From assembly GCF_030815415.1 (NCBI RefSeq), contig NZ_JAUSWW010000001.1, forward strand, positions 6,324,001 to 6,388,000: 64,000 bases of DNA. Direction: 5' to 3'. Shown here one piece after another: positions 1 to 8,099 of this stretch. The stretch comes from Streptomyces canus (GTDB lineage Bacteria; Actinomycetota; Actinomycetes; Streptomycetales; Streptomycetaceae). Below the pieces are notes generated by a model that was given only the letters and a program-made list of their open reading frames with translations, was not told the origin of the DNA and searched no databases. Numbering within the stretch: the stretch's first letter is position 1; every line of letters begins with the position of its first letter. The translations under genes and the position numbers were made by a program.

Positions 1-2
1 CG

Positions 3-260
3 GCCGCCGCCCGCTTCGAGCACCTCGCGCTGATCGCCGACCCGACGGTCCTGCGCGGCAAACGCTTCGGCAACGCGGTCCTGGTCGCCTCCGACGCCCC
101 GCTCCCCGTGCCCGAACTCACCCGCCGGGCCGCCTCCGACCCCCACCCCGGCCGCCTCGAACACGGCAAGCCCCTCACCGACTTCACGGGAGGGGCCGCA
201 CCGGTGACGGACGCGGCGGCGGTCGCGTCACCCGCGCCGCCGCCGTCGGTCTTCCGCTAG
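3..260 (+). CDS. Spermidine/spermine synthase-like protein, C-terminal part
   Basis: The reading frame is open from the window edge to a TAG at 258-260, giving the last 85 residues. The segment near its start (ALIADPTVLRGKRFGNAVLV) resembles the end of the spermidine-synthase-fold methyltransferase domain found in large Streptomyces proteins annotated as fused MFS/spermidine synthase. The last 30 residues are Ala/Pro-rich and probably disordered. The 5' part lies outside the window, so the active site cannot be inspected and the family call rests on this short tail. The gene converges on the next one, 22 bp away. Confidence 0.6.
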   Translation, partial: AAARFEHLALIADPTVLRGKRFGNAVLVASDAPLPVPELTRRAASDPHPGRLEHGKPLTDFTGGAAPVTDAAAVASPAPPPSVFR

Positions 261-282
261 CGGGCCCTGCGACAGGTCCCCG

Positions 283-801
283 CTAGTACGTCCCCACCTC
301 GACCCGGGGCGCGCTGTCGTGCCAGGTGCAGAACACCGACACCCGGTCCGCTCCCGAGGCGAACTCCACCCGGATCCACGTCTCCGTCTTCCACACCTGC
401 ATCGACCAGCCCGCGCCCGGTGTCGCCGACACGAGGGTCGCGGAGGTCCTGCCGAGGTCGAAGACCGCGCGGCCGCCCTCGGTGTCGTAGCTCTTGACCT
501 GGCCCGATGCGGAGGGGGAGGGGCTGGGGGTCGTCGTCGGTGTCTTCGAGGGGGACGGCGCCGGGGCGCGGGACGGTGTGCGCGACGGGCTCGCCGGCGG
601 TGTCGACCGCGCCGTCGACGACGCCAGCGGCCTGGACTCCTGGGTCGTCGCGTCGGCGGCCGTGATCGGCAGGGCGCGCGGCGGGTCGTAGGCCGTGCCC
701 GCCATCACCGTGTGGACGCCCCACCACGACAGCGTGACCGCCGCGCCCGTGGCGAGCGACCACGCCAGTACGTGTATGAGTCCTCTGCGCATCGCGGCCA
801 T
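283..801 (-). CDS. Membrane-anchored or exported protein of unknown function
   Basis: The protein has 172 residues, or 169 if the second ATG (MRRGL) is used. Residues 5-35 form one hydrophobic segment with a basic start, consistent with a signal anchor. A Ser/Thr/Pro-rich linker at about 60-100 leads to a small C-terminal domain of about 70 residues with Trp residues and one Cys. I do not recognise the domain. It is divergent from the response regulator gene, with about 90 bp between them, so both promoters must lie there. The codon bias in this frame supports a real gene. Confidence 0.65.
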   Translation of the reverse strand: MAAMRRGLIHVLAWSLATGAAVTLSWWGVHTVMAGTAYDPPRALPITAADATTQESRPLASSTARSTPPASPSRTPSRAPAPSPSKTPTTTPSPSPSASGQVKSYDTEGGRAVFDLGRTSATLVSATPGAGWSMQVWKTETWIRVEFASGADRVSVFCTWHDSAPRVEVGTY

Positions 802-891
802 ACTGCCTCACCCGTCCCCTGCGTTGTCCACAGGTGTGAGTTGTCCACAGGCGCCGGATGGGGCTCCCCCGCATGGCGTACGGTGCGGCGC

Positions 892-1581
892 ATGGCAAGT
901 GTGCTCGTGGTCGAGGACGACCAGTTCGTACGCTCGGCGCTGATCCGCCATCTCACCGACGCCGCACACACGGTGCGCAGTGTCGGTACGGCGCTGGAGG
1001 CGCTGCGCGAGGTCGCCCATATCCGTTTCGACGTGGTCATCCTCGACCTCGGTCTGCCGGACCTGGACGGATCCGAGGCGCTGAAGATGCTGCGCGGCGT
1101 CACCGACGTCCCTGTGATCATCGCCACCGCCAGGGACGACGAGGCGGAGATCGTCCGGCTGCTGAACGCGGGCGCGGACGACTACCTGACCAAGCCGTTC
1201 TCCGTCGAGCACCTGTCCGCGCGGATGGCCGCCGTCCTACGACGCTCCCGGGCCGTCGTCGGGGAGGCGCAGCCGGAGTCCGTGCTCCGGGTCGGCGGTC
1301 TCGTCGTCGACCCGCTGCGCCGCCAGGCCGAACTGGACGGTGACCGCCTCGACCTCACCCGCCGTGAGTTCGACCTGCTCGCCTTCCTCGCCGGCCGCCC
1401 CGGCGTCGTCGTCCCCCGCAAGGAACTCCTCGCCGAGGTGTGGCAGCAGTCCTACGGCGACGACCAGACCATCGACGTCCATCTGTCCTGGCTGCGCCGC
1501 AAGCTGGGCGAGACCGCCGCGCGACCGCGGTATCTGCACACCCTGCGGGGCGTCGGCGTGAAGCTGGAGCCGCCGCTGTGA
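892..1581 (+). CDS. Two-component response regulator, OmpR/PhoB family
   Basis: This cytoplasmic transcription regulator has 229 residues. The receiver domain spans about 3-115, with the acidic pocket E8-D9-D10, the phospho-acceptor D52 in the LDLGLPDLDG strand, T79 and K101 (DDYLTKPF). The winged-helix DNA-binding domain occupies about 130-225 and ends in the usual LRGVGVKL-type hairpin. The start at 892 is chosen because the receiver fold begins there; upstream sequence in the same frame is not coding-like. The stop codon overlaps the GTG start of the histidine kinase, so the two are translationally coupled. The signal sensed is unknown. The chitinase downstream is a possible target, which is inference only. 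Confidence 0.95.
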   Translation: MASVLVVEDDQFVRSALIRHLTDAAHTVRSVGTALEALREVAHIRFDVVILDLGLPDLDGSEALKMLRGVTDVPVIIATARDDEAEIVRLLNAGADDYLTKPFSVEHLSARMAAVLRRSRAVVGEAQPESVLRVGGLVVDPLRRQAELDGDRLDLTRREFDLLAFLAGRPGVVVPRKELLAEVWQQSYGDDQTIDVHLSWLRRKLGETAARPRYLHTLRGVGVKLEPPL

Positions 1582-2984
1582 GATGGGCACTCGTCAAGGT
1601 CTGCCTCGCCGTCACCACCATGGTCGTGGTCGCCTTCGCCGTCCCCCTCGGCCTGGTCATCAAGGAGATGGCCCGGGACCGCGCCTTCTCCAACGCCGAG
1701 CGCGAGGCCGCGGCCGTCGCGCCCGCCCTGTCCATCACCACCGACCGGGACCAGCTGGAGCGGGTCGTCGCCTCCGCCGGCTCGGAGGCCGAGATGGCCG
1801 TGCACATACCGGCGGCCGCCGGCGCCCAGGCCGTCGACATCGGACGGCAGCGCGCCGCCGACGGGGACATCGCGACCGTACGGAAGCTGGGCCGCGCCTC
1901 CACCAGCGAGGTGGACGGCGGCTCCACGCTGCTCCAGCCGGTCGCGCTCAGCTCCGGTGAGATCGCGGTCGTCGAGGTCTACGTCCCGGAGTCCGAGGTC
2001 GGCCACGGCGTCGCCACGGCATGGGCGGTGCTCGCCGGCGTCGGCCTCGCCCTGATCGTCGGCTCGGTCGCGGTCGCGGACCGGCTGGGCGTCCGGATGG
2101 TGCAGCCCGCCCAGCGGCTCGTCGAGGGCGCGCACGAACTGGGGGAGGGGAAGCTGGGCTGCCGGGTGCCCGAGGAGGGGCCGACCGAACTGCGGCTCGC
2201 GGCGGCGGCGTTCAACTCCATGGCCGACCAGGTCGTACAACTCCTCGCGAACGAGCGGGAGCTGGCGGCCGACCTGTCCCATCGCCTGCGTACACCCCTG
2301 ACCGTGCTGCGCCTCAACACGGCCTCGCTCGGTGACGGGCCCGCCGCCGAGCAGACCCGGGCCGCGGTGGCCCAGCTGGAGCGCGAGGTCGACACGATCA
2401 TCCGGACGGCGAGGGAGGCCAAGCCGCAGACCGCGGCCGCCGGGCCCGGCGCCGGATGCGATGCCGCCGAGGTCGTCCGGGAGCGGATGGCGTTCTGGTC
2501 GGCGCTCGCCGAGGACGAGGGGCGCAAGGTGCGGGTGGCCGGTGTGGAGCGGCCGGTGCGCATACCCGTGGCCCGCGCCGACCTCGTGGCGGCGCTGGAC
2601 GCCCTGCTCGGCAATGTCTTCCGGCACACCCCCGAGGGCACCGCCTTCGCGGTCGACGTGCACAACGGCGAGGACGCGGTCATCGTGCTGGTCTCGGACG
2701 CGGGGCCCGGCATCCGCGATCCCGAGGCGGCGATGGCCCGAGGGCGCGGGTCGGGGAGCGCCGGGTCGACCGGGCTCGGCCTGGACATCGTGCGCCGGCT
2801 CGCGGAGGAGACCGGCGGGGACGTGCGGATCGGGGCATCGGTGCTGGGCGGCACCGAGGTGCGGATCTGGATCCAGCCGGCCGGGCGCGAGCGCACACCC
2901 GGCCGGGGACACCGAGGGGGCGTTCGACGCCGCAGGCGCGGCAGATTGGTCTCGACCTTTAACCGGTCCCGATCCCTTCCTTAA
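1578..2984 (+). CDS. Sensor histidine kinase, HAMP-HisKA-HATPase_c
   Basis: The 468-residue partner of the preceding regulator starts at a GTG that overlaps its stop. The N-terminal transmembrane segment is at about 5-25, followed by an extracytoplasmic region of about 120 residues, a second membrane segment at about 155-175 and a HAMP linker. The H-box (DLSHRLRTPL) holds the phosphorylated His235. Downstream are the N-box-like region (LGNVFRHTPEG) and the G1 box (DAGPGI). The C-terminal 40 residues are Arg-rich and carry a DasR-type operator in their coding DNA. Together with the response regulator it forms a standard envelope-sensing pair; the ligand cannot be read from the sequence. Confidence 0.92.
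   Translation: MRWALVKVCLAVTTMVVVAFAVPLGLVIKEMARDRAFSNAEREAAAVAPALSITTDRDQLERVVASAGSEAEMAVHIPAAAGAQAVDIGRQRAADGDIATVRKLGRASTSEVDGGSTLLQPVALSSGEIAVVEVYVPESEVGHGVATAWAVLAGVGLALIVGSVAVADRLGVRMVQPAQRLVEGAHELGEGKLGCRVPEEGPTELRLAAAAFNSMADQVVQLLANERELAADLSHRLRTPLTVLRLNTASLGDGPAAEQTRAAVAQLEREVDTIIRTAREAKPQTAAAGPGAGCDAAEVVRERMAFWSALAEDEGRKVRVAGVERPVRIPVARADLVAALDALLGNVFRHTPEGTAFAVDVHNGEDAVIVLVSDAGPGIRDPEAAMARGRGSGSAGSTGLGLDIVRRLAEETGGDVRIGASVLGGTEVRIWIQPAGRERTPGRGHRGGVRRRRRGRLVSTFNRSRSLP
2945..2960. promoter_or_regulatory. Candidate DasR-responsive element (dre) upstream of the chitinase
   Basis: ATTGGTCTCGACCTTT keeps the two core half-sites TGGTCT and GACC of the Streptomyces dre consensus (AGTGGTCTAGACCACT). 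It lies about 130 bp before the chitinase start, inside the last codons of the kinase gene. DasR is the GntR-family N-acetylglucosamine regulator and controls many chitinase genes, so the position makes sense. Binding here is inferred. Confidence 0.55.
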
Positions 2985-3091
2985 GCGCACCCTAAGATCC
3001 TGAACCCCCGTCCCGAACAGGCCTTTTGCCCGATTCGAGCTCGCTAGCGTGCTGCCGCACCCCACCCCCGAACCACGAAGGCAGGCACGTC

Positions 3092-4558
3092 ATGAGCACG
3101 CACCGGCGCAAGGTGAGCGGCAGAAACAAGGTGATCGCCGGGGCTGTCGCCACGGCCGTGGTGGGCGGCGGCGCGATCCTGCTCACCGGTACGGCTCAGG
3201 CGGCCGGGGTCGGCGCCGCGTACACCAGGACCAGTGACTGGTCTACCGGCTACACCGCCCAGTACGTCGTGACGAACAACAGCGGGGAGACCGAGAAGGA
3301 CTGGACGCTGGAGTTCGACCTGCCGACCGGGTCCCGGCTGAGCTCCCTCTGGAACGCCGAGTCCGGCGTCAGCGGGCAGCACGTCACCGTGCGGCCGGCC
3401 AAGTGGGACACCGAAGGCCTGGCCCCCGGCAAGTCCGTCACCGTCGGCTTCGTCGTCAACGGCACCGGCGACCCGGCCGGATGTCGCGTCGACGACGCCG
3501 CGTGCTCCGCCGACGGCGGTGCCACGCCGGAGCCCACCGGCCGCCCGACCGAGACGGCCACCTCGGCCCCGACGGCCACCCCGACCCCGACGCCGACCGG
3601 CACCTCCACGCCCACCACCACCCCCACGGCCACCGCGTCCCCCTCGACCGGCACCGGCACCGCGACGAGCGCCGGCTTCGCCCCCTACGTCGACACCTCC
3701 CTCTACCCGGCCTTCGACCTGGTCGCCGCCGCCGAGGCCACCGGCGTCAAGGACTACAACCTCGCCTTCGTCACCGACGGCGGCGGCTGCACCCCGAAGT
3801 GGGGCGGCGTGACCGACCTCGCGAGCGACGCCGTGGCCGCCCAGATCGGCGCGCTGCGGGCCAAGGGCGGTGACGTCCGGGTGTCGTTCGGCGGCGCGGC
3901 GGGCTCGGAGCTGGCGACGACCTGCTCGTCGGCGGCCGCGCTGGCGACGGCGTACGAGAAGGCCGTGGCCGCCTACGACCTCACCAAGGTCGACTTCGAC
4001 GTCGAGGGCGGAGCGCTGCCCGACACCGCGGCGAACACCCGCCGCGCGCAGGCCATCGCCGAACTCCAGAAGGACCACCCGGACCTGGACGTCTCCTTCA
4101 CCCTCCCGGTGATGCCGGAGGGCCTGACCCAGGCGGGCGTGGACCTGCTCGCCGACGCCAGGAGGAACGGCGTCGACATCACCACCGTCAACATCATGGC
4201 GATGGGCTACGGCCCGGCCTACAGCGGCGACATGGGCACCTACGCCGAACAGGCCGCCACCGCCACCCAGGCCCAGGTCAAGAGCGTCCTCGGCCTCTCC
4301 GACAGTGCCGCCTGGAAGGCCGTCGCCGTCACCCCGATGATCGGCGTCAACGACGTCACCACCGAGATCTTCAAGGTCGACGACGCCACCCAGCTGGTGA
4401 ACTTCGCCAAGTCCAAGGGGATCGGCTGGCTGTCCATGTGGTCCGCCACCCGCGACAAGCAGTGCTCGGGCGGCGCGAAGAACTACGCCGACGCCACCTG
4501 CAGCTCGATCCTCCAGGACCAGCACGCGTTCTCGAAGGCGTTCGCGGCCTACAACTGA
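3092..4558 (+). CDS. Secreted chitinase: CBM2-type module plus GH18 catalytic domain
   Basis: The preprotein has 488 residues. Its signal peptide (about 1-38) has a basic start and an AQAAG cleavage region. Residues 39-140 form a family 2-type carbohydrate-binding module (YVVTNNSGETEKDWTLEFDLP) with two late cysteines. A Thr/Pro linker covers about 145-190, and the GH18 barrel covers 195-488. The catalytic motif reads D296...D301-F-D303-V-E305, with E305 the expected proton donor for substrate-assisted hydrolysis of beta-1,4-GlcNAc polymers. ATG 3092 is preferred because a GAAGGCAGG ribosome binding site precedes it and the signal peptide starts there. A dre-like site upstream suggests control by DasR. 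Confidence 0.92.
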   Translation: MSTHRRKVSGRNKVIAGAVATAVVGGGAILLTGTAQAAGVGAAYTRTSDWSTGYTAQYVVTNNSGETEKDWTLEFDLPTGSRLSSLWNAESGVSGQHVTVRPAKWDTEGLAPGKSVTVGFVVNGTGDPAGCRVDDAACSADGGATPEPTGRPTETATSAPTATPTPTPTGTSTPTTTPTATASPSTGTGTATSAGFAPYVDTSLYPAFDLVAAAEATGVKDYNLAFVTDGGGCTPKWGGVTDLASDAVAAQIGALRAKGGDVRVSFGGAAGSELATTCSSAAALATAYEKAVAAYDLTKVDFDVEGGALPDTAANTRRAQAIAELQKDHPDLDVSFTLPVMPEGLTQAGVDLLADARRNGVDITTVNIMAMGYGPAYSGDMGTYAEQAATATQAQVKSVLGLSDSAAWKAVAVTPMIGVNDVTTEIFKVDDATQLVNFAKSKGIGWLSMWSATRDKQCSGGAKNYADATCSSILQDQHAFSKAFAAYN

Positions 4559-4573
4559 CGCCCCCCACGGGCC

Positions 4574-4606
4574 GGGGCGCGGCATCCCCCTCGGATGCCG
4601 CGCCCC
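4574..4606. terminator. Bidirectional terminator between chitinase and bglC
   Basis: A perfect 14-bp stem (GGGGCGCGGCATCC and its complement) with a 5-nt loop sits between two convergent genes. It has no T-run, as is common in Streptomyces. Confidence 0.75.
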
Positions 4607-4634
4607 TCCCCCGTCAGCGGTGGTCCAGCCCCCG

Positions 4635-6071
4635 CTAGACCTCCGGCACCGGAGGCAGCGTGCCCGAGCGGGCCGCCTGTCCGTACCAGAGGGCGCTCGA
4701 CTTCGGCGTACGCGCGAGGGTGGCGTAGTCGACGTAGACCGCGCCGAAGCGCTTCTCGTAGCCGTACGCCCACTCGAAGTTGTCCATCAGGGACCACAGG
4801 TAGTAGCCGCGCACGTCCGCGCCGTCCGAGACCGCGCGGCGGACCGCGGCCAGGTGGCCGTGGAGGTAGGAGATGCGCTCCGGGTCGTGGACGCGGCCGT
4901 CGGGGTCGGGCTTGTCGTCGTAGGCCGCGCCGTTCTCCGTGATGTACAGCGGCAGGCCCGGGGCCTCACGCGTGTAGCGCATGATCAGCTCGTGCAGGCC
5001 GGTCGGGTCGATCGACCAGCCCATCTCCGTGCGTTCGCCCGGAGTCTGGTGGAAGGCGACGTCGTCCGCGCCCGGCCACGGGGAGAACTCGCTGGACCCG
5101 TGGCCGTCCGCGCGCGGACCGCTCAGATCGTTGTCCGCCGCCGACACCAGCGCCGGCGTGTAGTAGTTGAGGCCCAGCGCGTCCAGCGGCTGGTTGATCG
5201 CCCGCAGGTCGCCGTCCTCGACGTAGGACCAGTCCGTGATCAGCTCCGTCGCCGCGAACAGCGACTCCGGGTACGCCCCGTGCAGTATCGGACCGTGGAA
5301 GACACCGTTGGCCAGGTCGTCGATCTTCCGGGCCGCGGCCAGATCCGCCGGGTCCTGCGAAACCGGCCGCACCACCGAGGAGTTGAGGCTCAGCGCCACC
5401 GAGTTACGGGCCGGCATCGCCGCCCGCAGCGCCGAAGTGGCCAGTCCGTGCGCCAGGTTCAGGTGATGGGCCGCCTTCAGCGAGGCCGCCGGGTCGGTGC
5501 GGCCGGGTGCGTGCACCCCGGACGCGTAGCCCAGGAAGGCGCTGCACCAGGGCTCGTTGAGGGTGATCCACTGCTCCACCCGGTCGCCGAGCGCCTCGCC
5601 GACGATCTGCGCGTACTCGGCGAAACGGTAGGCCGTGTCACGCTCCGGCCAGCCGCCCGCGTCCTCCAGCTCCTGCGGCAGATCCCAGTGGTAGAGCGTC
5701 ACGGCCGGCTTGATGCCCTTGTCCAGCAGCTCGTCCACCAGGCGGCGGTAGAAGTCCAGGCCCACCTGGACCGCCGGGCCCCGGCCCGTCGGCTGCACCC
5801 GCGACCAGGAGATCGAGAAGCGGTAAGCGTTCAGGCCGAGGTCCGCCATCATCGCCACGTCGTCGCGGTAGCGGTGGTAGTGGTCGACAGCGATGTCACC
5901 GTGCTCGCCGCCGGCGGTCTTGCCGGGCGTATGGCTGAAGGTGTCCCAGATCGAGGGCGTACGGCCGCCCTCGCGCACCGCCCCCTCGATCTGGTACGCC
6001 GAGGTCGCGGCGCCCCAGAGGAAGGCGGGGGGAAAGGTCACCGGGGTCGCCGGCGTAGCGGGCTCAGGCAT
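4635..6071 (-). CDS. bglC: Beta-glucosidase, GH1 (cellobiose/cello-oligosaccharide hydrolysis)
   Basis: The 478-residue cytoplasmic enzyme has the length and motifs of GH1. The N-terminal signature FLWGAATSAYQIEGA is at about 14-28. The acid/base Glu173 lies in TLNEPW and the nucleophile Glu379 in YITENG. It splits imported cellobiose and cellotriose to glucose. It is the last gene of the cebEFG-bglC set, 97 bp after cebG. A CebR-type palindrome touches its start codon, so it can be controlled separately from the transporter. No signal peptide is present, which fits intracellular action after import. Confidence 0.93.
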   Translation of the reverse strand: MPEPATPATPVTFPPAFLWGAATSAYQIEGAVREGGRTPSIWDTFSHTPGKTAGGEHGDIAVDHYHRYRDDVAMMADLGLNAYRFSISWSRVQPTGRGPAVQVGLDFYRRLVDELLDKGIKPAVTLYHWDLPQELEDAGGWPERDTAYRFAEYAQIVGEALGDRVEQWITLNEPWCSAFLGYASGVHAPGRTDPAASLKAAHHLNLAHGLATSALRAAMPARNSVALSLNSSVVRPVSQDPADLAAARKIDDLANGVFHGPILHGAYPESLFAATELITDWSYVEDGDLRAINQPLDALGLNYYTPALVSAADNDLSGPRADGHGSSEFSPWPGADDVAFHQTPGERTEMGWSIDPTGLHELIMRYTREAPGLPLYITENGAAYDDKPDPDGRVHDPERISYLHGHLAAVRRAVSDGADVRGYYLWSLMDNFEWAYGYEKRFGAVYVDYATLARTPKSSALWYGQAARSGTLPPVPEV

Positions 6072-6084
6072 GGAAGCGCTCCCA
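6071..6084. promoter_or_regulatory. CebR-type operator at the bglC start
   Basis: TGGAAGCGCTCCCA differs by one base from the palindrome TGGGAGCGCTCCCA found between cebE and cebR. It directly abuts the bglC ATG, where bound repressor would block a promoter in the cebG-bglC gap. Confidence 0.75.
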
Positions 6085-6168
6085 TTGGAGGTCGTGGAGA
6101 CCGACGGGTAGATGGGGGGAAGGGAAGGGGCCGAGGCGGCGATGACCCGGCCCCCGGGAAAGCGGAGG

Positions 6169-7074
6169 TCAGCCCTTGACGGCGCCCTGCATGATGCCGC
6201 CGACGATCTGCTTGCCGAAGATCGCGAAGACGATCAGCAGCGGCAGTGTGCCGAGCAGCGCACCGGCCATGATCAGGGACTGGTCGGGCGTGTAGCCGCT
6301 GCCCAGACCCGCGACCGCGACCTGCACGGTCGGATTGCCGTGCTGGGTGAGCACCAGGAACGGCCACAGGAAGTCGTTCCAGGTCTGCACGAACATCAGC
6401 ATGCCGAGCACGGCCATCGCGGGCCGGGCGGCTGGGAACACCACGTGCCAGATCACTCGCCAGCTGCTCGCACCGTCGACCCGGGCCGCCTCGATGATCT
6501 CGTCGGGCAGCGCCTGAATCAGGTACTGCCGCATGAAGAACACACCGAACGCGCTGACCAGCGAGGGCAGGATCACCGCCTGGAGCTGGTCGGCCCAGTT
6601 GAGCTCGGCGACCAGCATGTACAGCGGGATCACGCTCAGCTGCGGCGGCACCATCATGGTGCCGATCACGATCAGCATCATGGCGCCACGGCCCTTGAAG
6701 CGCAGCTTGGCGAAGGCGAACCCGGCGATCGTCGACAGGAAGACGATGGTGATCGACGAAACCCCCGCCACGAACGTGGTGTTGACGAACGCCTCGCCCA
6801 GGTTGGCGTCGGTCCAGGCGAGTTCGAGCTTGTCGAAGAGTCCCGAACCGAACCAGAACGGTGGCGGGTTCTGCGCGAGCCGCTGGTTGTCGCGGGAAGC
6901 GGCGATCGCCGTCCACACCAGGGGGAACAGCGAGATGAGCGTGAACACGATCAGGATCAGATACGCGACCGGACCGCCGTGCAGGGTGCCGCCCGCCCGG
7001 GCGGCCTTGGGACGCCGTACCCGCTTGGATTTCTGCGGGGGCGTGTCGGTGGGCGGAGTCAGTGTCGTCGTCAC
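6169..7074 (-). CDS. cebG: ABC transporter permease for cello-oligosaccharides (MalG-type)
   Basis: The 301-residue integral membrane protein has six hydrophobic segments and a cytoplasmic EAA loop near 195-215 (EIIEAARVDGASSWRVIWHV). That loop contacts the ATPase, which is not encoded here; Streptomyces sugar importers of this type usually share the ATPase MsiK. It starts at GTG 7074, 11 bp after the stop of the partner permease, so both belong to one operon. The short N-terminus is Thr/Pro-rich and cytoplasmic. Confidence 0.9.
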   Translation of the reverse strand: MTTTLTPPTDTPPQKSKRVRRPKAARAGGTLHGGPVAYLILIVFTLISLFPLVWTAIAASRDNQRLAQNPPPFWFGSGLFDKLELAWTDANLGEAFVNTTFVAGVSSITIVFLSTIAGFAFAKLRFKGRGAMMLIVIGTMMVPPQLSVIPLYMLVAELNWADQLQAVILPSLVSAFGVFFMRQYLIQALPDEIIEAARVDGASSWRVIWHVVFPAARPAMAVLGMLMFVQTWNDFLWPFLVLTQHGNPTVQVAVAGLGSGYTPDQSLIMAGALLGTLPLLIVFAIFGKQIVGGIMQGAVKG

Positions 7075-7085
7075 GGCCGGTTCTC

Positions 7086-8099
7086 CTAACTACTGGCGCG
7101 CAGCCGGCGCGAGATGACGTAGTTGACGATCCCGATGACGATGAGGATCAGGAACATCGTCCAGGCGATCGCGGAGGCGCGGCCCAGGTGCTGGTTGACC
7201 CAGCCCTGCTCGTACAGATACAGGCCGAGCGTCTGGAACTGGTGCTGGGATCCGCCGGAGGGCCCCTTGCCGAACAGCAGTGGCTCGCCGAAGAGTTGGG
7301 AGGCACCGATGGTGGAGACGACCACCGTGAACAGGATCGTCGGCCGCAGCGCGGGCAGCGTCACATGCAGGAACTGCTTCCAGCGGCTGGCCCCGTCCAG
7401 GGCCGCGGACTCGTACAGGTCCTGCGGGATCGCCTGCATCGCCGCCAGGTAGATCAACGCGTTGTATCCGGTCCACCGCCAGATGACGATGCTGGAGACC
7501 GCGATCTGCGAGGCCCACTTGTTGTTCTGCCAGTCGATGTTGTCTATGCCGACCAGGCTCAACACCCAGTTGATCATGCCGTAGTCACGCCCGAAGAGCA
7601 GGACGAAGACGAGCGAGGCGGCGGCGATCGACGTCGCGTACGGGGCGAGCATCGCGACCCGGTAGAAGGTCGAGGCGCGCAGCTTGTAGTTGAGGATGTG
7701 CGCGAGGCCCATCGCCATCAGCAGCTGCGGCACCGTCGAGATGATCCCGATGGTCAGCGTGTTCTTCGCCGCGTTCCAGAAGAAGTCGTCGTCGAAGATC
7801 CGCGTGTAGTTCTTGAAGCCCACCCAGTTCATGTCGGTGGGCGCGGTCAGCTCCACCTGGTGCAGCGAGGCCCAGCCGGTGTAGATCAGCGGGAACAGGC
7901 CGAACGCGAGGAAGAGCAGGAAGAACGGCGAGACGAAGGCGTACGGGCTCCAGCGCATGTCCCGTTGCCAGCGGCGGGACAGCCGGGCCCGGCGGCGCTC
8001 GTCGTCGGAGGGCCCCGCGGGCGGGCGGGCCGGGGCCGCGCCCCCCTCCTTGGCGGGGGGCGCGGCAGCGGTTTCGTGCCCAGTGGTCATACGGGTCAC
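7086..8099 (-). CDS. cebF: ABC transporter permease for cello-oligosaccharides (MalF-type)
   Basis: This partner permease of 337 residues has a charged N-terminus of about 45 residues, then six membrane segments and an EAA loop (LYESAALDGASRWKQF). Two starts are possible: GTG 8099, which overlaps the cebE stop as GTGA, or ATG 8090 three codons later. Either way translation is coupled to cebE. With cebG it forms the membrane channel for the solute delivered by CebE. Confidence 0.9.
   Translation of the reverse strand: MTRMTTGHETAAAPPAKEGGAAPARPPAGPSDDERRRARLSRRWQRDMRWSPYAFVSPFFLLFLAFGLFPLIYTGWASLHQVELTAPTDMNWVGFKNYTRIFDDDFFWNAAKNTLTIGIISTVPQLLMAMGLAHILNYKLRASTFYRVAMLAPYATSIAAASLVFVLLFGRDYGMINWVLSLVGIDNIDWQNNKWASQIAVSSIVIWRWTGYNALIYLAAMQAIPQDLYESAALDGASRWKQFLHVTLPALRPTILFTVVVSTIGASQLFGEPLLFGKGPSGGSQHQFQTLGLYLYEQGWVNQHLGRASAIAWTMFLILIVIGIVNYVISRRLRASS

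Noticed and set aside
3237..3250. ACTGGTCTACCGGC as a second DasR site inside the chitinase gene
   Set aside because: Only one half-site matches and it encodes conserved residues of the binding module.
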